DNA of 17,546 bases, taken from positions 1 to 17,546 of the forward strand of contig JAUVPT010000015.1 in assembly GCA_030598525.1 (NCBI GenBank). Direction: 5' to 3'. Position 1 is the stretch's first letter. Every line of letters begins with the position of its first letter. Under the pieces are notes generated by a model. That model saw only the letters and a list, made by a program, of their open reading frames with translations, had not been told where the DNA came from and did no database searches. Source of the stretch: Gemmatimonadota bacterium (lineage in GTDB: Bacteria; Gemmatimonadota; Gemmatimonadetes; Palauibacterales; Palauibacteraceae). The position numbers were made by a program, and so were the translations under genes. This document shows, one piece after another, positions 1 to 5,078 of the stretch.

Positions 1-205
1 AAGAGCTGATCGCATGGGGGATCGCCATCCCATGCCCGATGCCGGTGCTGAGACCCTTCTCGCGCGCCAGCAGTGCGGCCAGCAGTCTCTCGGTGGTGCT
101 GCCGCCGACGACCGGGGCCAGCAGTTGCTTGAGGATGCCCCGGACGTCGTCATCCTGGATCTCGGTGACGACCCGGTCTTCAGCCAGGTATTCCGTGAGC
201 GTCAT
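1..205 (-). CDS. ptsN: PTS EIIA (PtsN-like) protein, N-terminal part
   Basis: The reverse strand from an ATG at 205 is open to the window edge and encodes 68 residues of a PTS EIIA type-2 (fructose/nitrogen-type) domain. The clear signature is STGIGHGMAIPHA at residues 53-65. His64 in the IPHA motif is the expected phosphoryl-accepting histidine, and the preceding LLAALLAREK helix is also typical. In this family the protein takes phosphate from HPr or NPr and acts as a regulator or sugar-transport subunit. Without a visible EIIB/EIIC, a regulatory PtsN role is the more likely one. The ATG is in frame with the motif, and no other in-frame start is seen nearby. The gene diverges from murA and has a good promoter at 268-297. 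The C-terminal half (family length about 150 residues) lies outside the window, so a fused domain cannot be excluded. Confidence 0.85.
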   Translation of the reverse strand, partial: MTLTEYLAEDRVVTEIQDDDVRGILKQLLAPVVGGSTTERLLAALLAREKGLSTGIGHGMAIPHAISS

Positions 206-267
206 GGCGCCGTCATCCCAGGGTTGGGGCCGGTCGCGCGGTCCGCGCCGCCGCGGGCGATCCAAGA

Positions 268-297
268 AGCATAGAGGACTCTCGGAAAACCTGTCAA
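268..297 (-). promoter_or_regulatory. Sigma70-type promoter for ptsN-like gene
   Basis: Read on the minus strand, a perfect -35 box TTGACA (292-297) is followed after 18 bases by TATGCT (268-273), a 4/6 match to the -10 consensus. Transcription would begin near 261, giving a leader of about 55 bases before the ATG at 205. This is the best consensus promoter in the window. It is recognised by sequence only. Confidence 0.65.
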
Positions 298-314
298 GAC
301 GACCGGAAGCCGCG

Positions 315-344
315 TTGCCGGGGCCAACGGGCGTAACCTAACTT
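315..344 (+). promoter_or_regulatory. Candidate promoter for murA
   Basis: TTGCCG (315-320) and TAACTT (339-344) are separated by 18 bases and lie 54 bases upstream of the murA start. The matches to consensus are modest (4/6 and 3/6). The position is right: this is the only spacer between two divergent genes, so a rightward promoter must lie about here or in the nearby bases. The two -35 boxes of the divergent promoters would be only 17 bases apart. The rest of the 206-398 spacer shows nothing else I can name. Confidence 0.35.
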
Positions 345-398
345 GCCTCCGCGAACGCGACGCGCACGCAACCGGAACGACACGACGCGAGGGTAATG

Positions 399-1682
399 AT
401 GCACTACCGGATCGAGGGGCCCGCCAAGCTCGGCGGTCGGTTCAAGCCGGCGGGCAATAAGAACGCCGCGTTGCCGATTCTGGCCGGGTCCCTTCTGGCC
501 GACGAACTTGTCGTCTTGGACAACGTCCCCGACATCCTGGACGTTCGGACGATGATCGAACTGATGGAGAGCGTCGGCGCTACGGTCGATTGGGAGGGCC
601 GGGGGCGCGTCGTGATCGATCCGCGAGGGGTGATCGGCGGTGAACTCGACCCGGATCTCTCCAGGAAGATCAGGGCATCCATCCTTCTGGCCGGCCCATT
701 GCTGGCCCGGTCGGGTTCGGTTGTGCTGCCGCCACCCGGCGGGGATGTGATCGGCCGCCGCCGGCTGGATACGCATTTCCTCGCACTCGGGAAGCTGGGA
801 GCCGAGGTGGAGGTCGGAGATCGGTACGAGCTGCGGACCCGGAGGCTCCAGGGAGCGGACATCTTCCTCGACGAGCCTTCCGTGACCGGTACGGAGAACG
901 CCATCCTCGCGGCGGTCACGGCCGAGGGGACGACCCGACTGCGAAACGCTGCCGCAGAACCGCATGTGCAGGATTTGTGCGCCTTCCTCGTATCCATGGG
1001 TGCGGAGATCCATGGCGTCGGCACGCATGGTCTCACGATCCAGGGGGTGGAGCGGCTGGGTGGAACGAACCACAGGTTGGGAGCCGACCATATCGAGATC
1101 GGCAGTGTCGTGGGCCTCGCGGCGATTACCGGCTCCGATCTCGTCATCGAGGATGTCGACGGGGCTCATATGGATCCGCTTCGCATCGGGTTCGAACGGC
1201 TTGGCATTCACTGTGACCTGAAGGGGACGGAACTGCACGTCCCAGCGGACCAATCGCTCGAGATCGAGGCCGACCTCGGCGACCAGGTCCCCAGCCTCGG
1301 TGACGGCCCCTGGCCCGCGTTTCCAGCTGACCTGATGTCGATCGCTCTCGTGGTGGCGACCCGGTGCAGGGGCACCATCCTGATTCACGAGAAGATGTTC
1401 GAGTCGCGCATGTACTTTGCCGATAAGGTCATCGCCATGGGTGGGCGGGTCGTCCTGTGCGATCCTCACCGTGCTGTGGTGGTGGGGCCATCGCATCTGC
1501 GGGGCTCCACGGTGGAGAGCCCCGACATCAGGGCAGGCATGGCACTCCTGATCGCAGCGCTGGCGGCCGATGGCGTCAGTCGGATCCACAACATCGGTCA
1601 GATCGAGCGCGGGTACGAGCGGATTGACGAACGCCTGCGTGCCCTCGGAGCCAACATCGAGCGTGTCGAGGAGCGCCTCTGA
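399..1682 (+). CDS. murA: UDP-GlcNAc 1-carboxyvinyltransferase MurA, Asp-type
   Basis: MurA transfers enolpyruvate from PEP to UDP-GlcNAc, the first committed step of cytoplasmic peptidoglycan precursor synthesis. The 427-residue product has the family length. It carries the substrate-binding Lys21-Asn22 pair in GNKNAALPIL, the loop PPGGDVIGRRRLDTH (about 113-126), a PAFPADLMS motif, and the C-terminal QIERGYERIDERLRALGANIERV. The catalytic-loop cysteine (Cys115 in E. coli) is replaced by Asp116, as in mycobacterial and Bacteroidota-type enzymes. Such variants are known to escape fosfomycin alkylation. Two adjacent ATGs are possible (396 and 399). The GAGGG at 389-393 is only 2 bases from the first and 5 from the second, so I chose 399; the difference is one Met. 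The gene is followed by pgeF on the same strand with no terminator between. It is single-copy within the window, and identity is not in doubt. Confidence 0.96.
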   Translation: MHYRIEGPAKLGGRFKPAGNKNAALPILAGSLLADELVVLDNVPDILDVRTMIELMESVGATVDWEGRGRVVIDPRGVIGGELDPDLSRKIRASILLAGPLLARSGSVVLPPPGGDVIGRRRLDTHFLALGKLGAEVEVGDRYELRTRRLQGADIFLDEPSVTGTENAILAAVTAEGTTRLRNAAAEPHVQDLCAFLVSMGAEIHGVGTHGLTIQGVERLGGTNHRLGADHIEIGSVVGLAAITGSDLVIEDVDGAHMDPLRIGFERLGIHCDLKGTELHVPADQSLEIEADLGDQVPSLGDGPWPAFPADLMSIALVVATRCRGTILIHEKMFESRMYFADKVIAMGGRVVLCDPHRAVVVGPSHLRGSTVESPDIRAGMALLIAALAADGVSRIHNIGQIERGYERIDERLRALGANIERVEERL

Positions 1683-1762
1683 GCGGCCGGCGGCATCCGG
1701 GTGCCGAAGGCCCTGACGCGTTCTACCACCGGTTCGAGGAGTGGGAAGCGGTTCACCCCGGA

Positions 1763-2497
1763 GTGCTGGCGGGCATCACGGCCGTGCGCGCGGGGGAGGG
1801 GGCGGGTTCGGAGTCGGATTTCGGCCTCACGACCGGCGGCCTCTCCCGTGACGTCACGCGTCGCTACGAGATGCTGTCGGGGGCCACCGGTATGCACTCT
1901 TCGGTGGTGGCGCGTCAGGTGCACGGGATCCGCGTGGTGGAGGTGGGCTCCCCCCCGGGTGGAGGATCGCGGGTGGAAGGCGAGGCCGACGGTCTCATGA
2001 CCTCCGAGAAGGGTGTCCTGCTGGCGGTTACGGCCGCCGATTGCGTTCCGGTGTTCGTCGTCGATGTCGCCGGTCGCTGCATTGCGCTCCTTCACGCCGG
2101 TTGGAGAGGGGTCGCGGGCGGGATCCTCGAGGTCGGCCTCTCGCTGCTGGAGCGTCGCTTCGGGGTCGGCCCCGCCGACCTGGCCGTGTATTTCGGACCT
2201 TCGATCTGCGGGTCGTGCTACGAGGTGGGAGCCGACGTCCTTCGTGCCTTCCGCAGGGATGCGAGCCGGCCGGCCCGTCTGGATCTCCGCGCTGAGCTGT
2301 TGCTCCGGGCCGTGGGGGCGGGCGTCGCACCGAATCGCGTTCTGCGATCGGAGTGGTGTACCCGATGCGGGCCGGAGCACCTCCACTCGCACCGAGCACG
2401 AGGGTCAGAGGCGGGCAGGATGGCCGCTTTCCTGGGGCTCGTGCCGGGGACGCCGACGAGACCTCGTTCGACGAACCGAGGGCGGGAATTGCGATAG
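1763..2497 (+). CDS. pgeF: Peptidoglycan editing factor PgeF (YfiH, laccase domain)
   Basis: This is a YfiH/DUF152 (Cu-oxidase_4) family protein. In E. coli the homologue removes wrongly incorporated L-Ser from UDP-MurNAc precursors, and other members act on purine nucleosides. The metal-site triad is visible as QVHG (His54), TAADC (Cys94) and HAGWRG (His111), with GPSICGSCYEVG and a final RMAAFLGL, so the domain is complete. Numbering is from the GTG at 1763, the only ordinary start in frame. That GTG has no good ribosome site. The frame is open back to 1628, and residues such as AFYHRFEEWEAVHPG just upstream look like a genuine family N-terminus. The only other initiator-like codon there is CTG at 1679, overlapping the murA stop. 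The true protein may therefore be about 28 residues longer. Its place after murA suits a role in precursor quality control. Confidence 0.88.
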   Translation: MLAGITAVRAGEGAGSESDFGLTTGGLSRDVTRRYEMLSGATGMHSSVVARQVHGIRVVEVGSPPGGGSRVEGEADGLMTSEKGVLLAVTAADCVPVFVVDVAGRCIALLHAGWRGVAGGILEVGLSLLERRFGVGPADLAVYFGPSICGSCYEVGADVLRAFRRDASRPARLDLRAELLLRAVGAGVAPNRVLRSEWCTRCGPEHLHSHRARGSEAGRMAAFLGLVPGTPTRPRSTNRGRELR

Positions 2498-2517
2498 CGT
2501 CGCCTCTCTGCTAGGTT
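2489..2517 (+). promoter_or_regulatory. Candidate promoter of rimP-nusA-infB operon
   Basis: TTGCGA (2489-2494) and TAGGTT (2512-2517) are 17 bases apart. The -35 matches consensus at 4/6 and the -10 at 3/6, with the first TA and last T kept, a form common in GC-rich bacteria. The -35 overlaps the last codons of pgeF. Transcription would start near 2524, so the leader before rimP would be about 130 bases and would contain the terminator-like hairpin at 2576-2607. Confidence 0.45.
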
Positions 2518-2575
2518 CACGGCCGGAGAAAGCCGCTCGGCGCTGGCCAGCCGGGGAGGCTCAGGAAGGAAGTTG

Positions 2576-2607
2576 AAGTGGGGAACCCTTATCGGCCCCA
2601 CTTTTTT
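2576..2607 (+). terminator. Intrinsic terminator/attenuator ahead of rimP
   Basis: AAGTGGGG (2576-2583) and CCCCACTT (2596-2603) form a perfect 8-bp stem around a 12-base loop. The run of six T residues is at 2602-2607. This is the form of a Rho-independent terminator. It could end murA-pgeF transcripts. It also lies downstream of the candidate rimP promoter and 49 bases before the rimP start, so it may work as an attenuator. A second small hairpin, CGCTC-GCG-GAGCG, follows at 2617-2629. The SD-like AGGAAGGA at 2563-2570 sits just before the stem. Confidence 0.6.
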
Positions 2608-2656
2608 GTTGCGGGTCGCTCGCGGAGCGCGGGCGCAGCGAAGGTGGCGTGGCTGT

Positions 2657-3145
2657 ATGCCAGGGAGTCTGGAGCGAGAGCTGGAGGTGTTCATCTCCGG
2701 CATAGGCTTCGAGTTGGTCTCGATGGAACGCGGCGGGGGGCGACGACGCCCCCTGCTTCGTCTGAGGGTGGACCGACCGGACGGCCGACCGGGTCACTCG
2801 TGCGTGACGGTGGACGATTGCGCAGGGGTGAGCAGGGCGGTGAGCGTCTTTCTGGAAGAGAGGGCGTCGGGCGGCGAGGACGAATGGGTCCTCGAGGTGT
2901 CGTCGCCAGGAGTAGATCGGCCGCTCACAAAGGCGCGTCACTTCGTGCGGTTTGCCGGGGAGAAGGTGCGGTTGCGGGGGGCTGGAGCGCTGGTGGGAGA
3001 AAGCCGGCAAGTCGTCGGCCGACTGATCGGGCTCGAAGGGGAAGCCGGTCATGAAGTGGTGGTTCTGGAAGTGGATGGCGATCGGGCGAGGATAGCGTTG
3101 TCTGACATCGCCAAGGCCACGCTGGTCTACGAGTTCGCGGGATAG
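2657..3145 (+). CDS. rimP: Ribosome maturation factor RimP
   Basis: RimP binds the 30S subunit and helps assemble the S12/central pseudoknot region. The 162-residue product shows the family pattern: an N-terminal alpha/beta domain with LERELEVFISGIGFELV and LRLRVDRPDG, the hallmark EVSSPGVDRPL at residues 80-90, and a C-terminal SH3-like domain ending IALSDIAKATLVYEF. The ATG at 2657 is preferred because AGGTGG lies 9 bases upstream (2642-2647) and the length then matches the family. The frame is open back to a TTG at 2573, which would add 28 Arg-rich residues and place the terminator hairpin inside the gene; I consider this unlikely. It is the first gene of the nusA-infB operon, the usual arrangement in bacteria. 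Confidence 0.92.
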   Translation: MPGSLERELEVFISGIGFELVSMERGGGRRRPLLRLRVDRPDGRPGHSCVTVDDCAGVSRAVSVFLEERASGGEDEWVLEVSSPGVDRPLTKARHFVRFAGEKVRLRGAGALVGESRQVVGRLIGLEGEAGHEVVVLEVDGDRARIALSDIAKATLVYEFAG

Positions 3146-3177
3146 TCTTGAGGGCGCATGGAGGATAGAGACGTCAT

Positions 3178-4701
3178 ATGAGCGATCAGATTCCGGTCAT
3201 TGAAGCGTTTCGTGTGATGGCAGCGAATAAATCGCTGTCAGACAACGAGTTGCATGACCTCATCCGGGACGGAATTCACGCTGCCTTGGCGCGGCGTTTC
3301 GGCGGGCCGGTTGAGGCCGAGATCGAGATCCGCCCCGAGGGGGACATGAAGATCGTGGTCCTCAAAGAGGTCGTCGAGACCGTCGAGGACCCTGCGCGAG
3401 AGACGTCCCTCGAAGAAGCGCGATGGGATGACCCGGACTTCCAGGTCGGCGACCTGCTCGAGATCCCGGTCGAGTTCTCCGACTTTGGCCGCAACGCGGT
3501 AATGGCGGCGAAGCAGCGTATTATTCAGCGCGTCCGTGAGGGTGAGAGAGATCGCATTCGCGAGGAGTTCAGCGGCATGGTGGGCGACCTCGTTTCAGGC
3601 GAGGTGCAGGCGATCGAGAGAGGCAAGATCGTCGTCATGCTGAATCGCGTTCGGGAGGCTGAGGCCGTGATCCCGTGGCGCGAGCAGAACCCCCGTGAAC
3701 GGTTTCGCCAGGGCGAGACGATCCGGGCGGTTCTCGGAAAGCTCGAGGAAACGCCGAGAGGCCCCAGGTTGATCCTGTCGCGGGCCGATCCACTGTTCGT
3801 GAAGGCCCTGTTCGCGATCGAAGTGCCTGAGATCTACCAGGGCATCGTCGAGATCAAGGAAATCGTCCGAGAGGCAGGGGGCCGAACGAAAGTCGCCGTG
3901 TCTTCGCGAGATGACTCGGTCGATCCCGTCGGCGCCTGCGTCGGGCTCAAGGGCTCTCGCGTGCAGGCCGTGGTTTCGGAGCTGTCGGGCGAGCGCATCG
4001 ACATCGTTCCGTGGCACCCGGATCCGGAGATCTTCGCCCGGCGGGCCCTGGCTCCGGCCAAGGTCTCAAAAGTGATCTCGGATTCGGAGAGGCACGTGAT
4101 CACGGCCATCGTGGACGAGGACCAGTTGTCGCTGGCAATTGGACGGAACGGGCAAAATGTCCGTCTCGCGTCGCAGCTCATCGGATGGCAGATAGACCTC
4201 TATTCCAGCCGGGACTGGCTGTCGCGTGGGGCGGAATCGAGCCTGTTCGGGGGTGGGGACGAATACGAGGTCTCCGATTTCCCGCTGTCGGAGCTCGAAG
4301 ACATACAGCCGACGACTCTCGCGGCGTTGCAGGCGGCCGGTATCAACACGTTCTTCGACGTGCTGGACATGGACCGGGATGACTTCCTTAAGGTGCCCGG
4401 CATCAGTGAAGACGACGCGACGGCCATTCTCGCGCTCATCGATGAGTTGACGGTGGAAGACGAGGTGCCGGGAGGTGGAGCACCGGCCGGTGCTCCAAAG
4501 GCCGCATCAGAGGCTCCAGCGCTGGTTGAAGAAGGCGAGCTCGCCGACAAGCCTGCGGAAGCAGAAGAGACAGAAGAAGTCGAAGAGCCCGAGGCGGCAG
4601 AGCCGTCAGGCGAGTCGGAGGGTGAGCCGGTAGGCGCTGCCATCTCGGAGACCGAAGCGTCGTTGGCCGTCGAAGAGGAGCCGGGTAAGGCCGAGGACTG
4701 A
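3178..4701 (+). CDS. nusA: Transcription termination/antitermination factor NusA
   Basis: NusA binds RNA polymerase and nascent RNA to control pausing, termination and antitermination. The 507 residues contain the N-terminal polymerase-binding domain (about 1-130), an S1 domain beginning near GDLVSGEV (about 135-200), KH1 with GACVGLKGSRVQAVVSEL (about 250-268), and KH2 with QLSLAIGRNGQNVRLASQL (about 317-335). A helix-hairpin-helix unit follows, ending KVPGISEDDATAILALIDEL (about 403-423). The last 80 or so residues are an acidic, Ala/Glu/Pro-rich low-complexity tail with no recognisable fold. The gene starts 32 bases after rimP. GGAGG lies at 3160-3164, 13 bases from the ATG, a rather long spacing. 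A seven-codon reading frame (ATG 3158) ends in an ATGA overlap with the nusA start. The short acidic tail is likely to vary among relatives. Confidence 0.97.
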   Translation: MSDQIPVIEAFRVMAANKSLSDNELHDLIRDGIHAALARRFGGPVEAEIEIRPEGDMKIVVLKEVVETVEDPARETSLEEARWDDPDFQVGDLLEIPVEFSDFGRNAVMAAKQRIIQRVREGERDRIREEFSGMVGDLVSGEVQAIERGKIVVMLNRVREAEAVIPWREQNPRERFRQGETIRAVLGKLEETPRGPRLILSRADPLFVKALFAIEVPEIYQGIVEIKEIVREAGGRTKVAVSSRDDSVDPVGACVGLKGSRVQAVVSELSGERIDIVPWHPDPEIFARRALAPAKVSKVISDSERHVITAIVDEDQLSLAIGRNGQNVRLASQLIGWQIDLYSSRDWLSRGAESSLFGGGDEYEVSDFPLSELEDIQPTTLAALQAAGINTFFDVLDMDRDDFLKVPGISEDDATAILALIDELTVEDEVPGGGAPAGAPKAASEAPALVEEGELADKPAEAEETEEVEEPEAAEPSGESEGEPVGAAISETEASLAVEEEPGKAED

Positions 4702-4706
4702 TCGAA

Positions 4707-5051
4707 GTGGTGCTGGAGGGAGCAGGGCCGGGTGCCGACCGGGATCGCAGTGTCCTGCAACTCGTCGGCCTGGCCCGCCGGGCCGGGTTTGCGGTGGTAG
4801 GGACGCGGGCTGTCCGGGACGCGGCGCGCCGCGGTGAGTTGAGGGTTGTCGTGGTGGCGGAGGATGCGACGGAGAACGCGCGCAAGAGGCTGCGCGGCAT
4901 GCTGGAGATGTCGGACCTGGAGGTCGTGACCCGTGGCACGCGAATTGGGCTCGGACGCGCCGTGGGCCGACCGGAGGTGGTGGTCGTGGGGATTCGCGAC
5001 CGGGGGTTCGGCTCGAGGATCGTTGGTGAAGTGCAGACGACTACGGAGTAA
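4707..5051 (+). CDS. L7Ae/L30e-like ribosomal protein (YlxQ-type)
   Basis: The 114-residue product belongs to the L7Ae/L30e/Gadd45 RNA-binding family found between nusA and infB in many bacteria (YlxQ in Bacillus). Typical segments are LQLVGLARRAGFAVVGTRAVRDAARRG (residues 17-43), VVVVAEDATENARKRL (about 47-62) and a C-terminal GLGRAVGRPEVVVVGIRDRGF. Family members bind kink-turn-like RNA; the exact role in bacteria is not settled. It starts 5 bases after the nusA stop at adjacent GTG codons (4707 or 4710), with GAGGA of the nusA end acting as ribosome site. The YlxR (DUF448) gene that often sits between nusA and this gene is absent. The neighbours point to a role in translation or RNA binding. 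I leave the symbol blank because names differ among lineages. Confidence 0.82.
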   Translation: MVLEGAGPGADRDRSVLQLVGLARRAGFAVVGTRAVRDAARRGELRVVVVAEDATENARKRLRGMLEMSDLEVVTRGTRIGLGRAVGRPEVVVVGIRDRGFGSRIVGEVQTTTE

Positions 5052-5064
5052 CGGACGGAACACT

Positions 5065-5072
5065 AAGGAGGA
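5065..5072 (+). promoter_or_regulatory. Strong ribosome site deciding the infB TTG start
   Basis: AAGGAGGA, an almost perfect Shine-Dalgarno sequence, ends 6 bases before TTG at 5079. The codons that follow give the standard IF2 N-terminus (ATFRVYEVAEDLG), and no ATG or GTG lies in frame nearby. The TTG is therefore the start. Confidence 0.8.
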
Positions 5073-5078
5073 CAGGCG

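Noticed and set aside
14..341. Small plus-strand frames at the left edge
   Set aside because: The minus strand here encodes the PtsN-like IPHA motif protein, and the plus frames have no ribosome site or family likeness.
294..1589. Long minus-strand open frame opposite murA
   Set aside because: It is antisense to a clear murA, has a low-complexity His/Arg/Asp-rich translation with no recognisable motif, and is a typical shadow frame of GC-rich coding DNA.
2521..2575. Possible tRNA or known riboswitch in the rimP leader
   Set aside because: Some bacteria have a tRNA gene before rimP, but no cloverleaf or T-loop (GTTCGA-type) sequence could be found, and no known riboswitch core was recognised.
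2573..2656. Longer RimP starting at TTG 2573
   Set aside because: It would add 28 Arg-rich residues not typical of RimP and place a terminator hairpin inside the gene. ATG 2657 has a better-spaced ribosome site.
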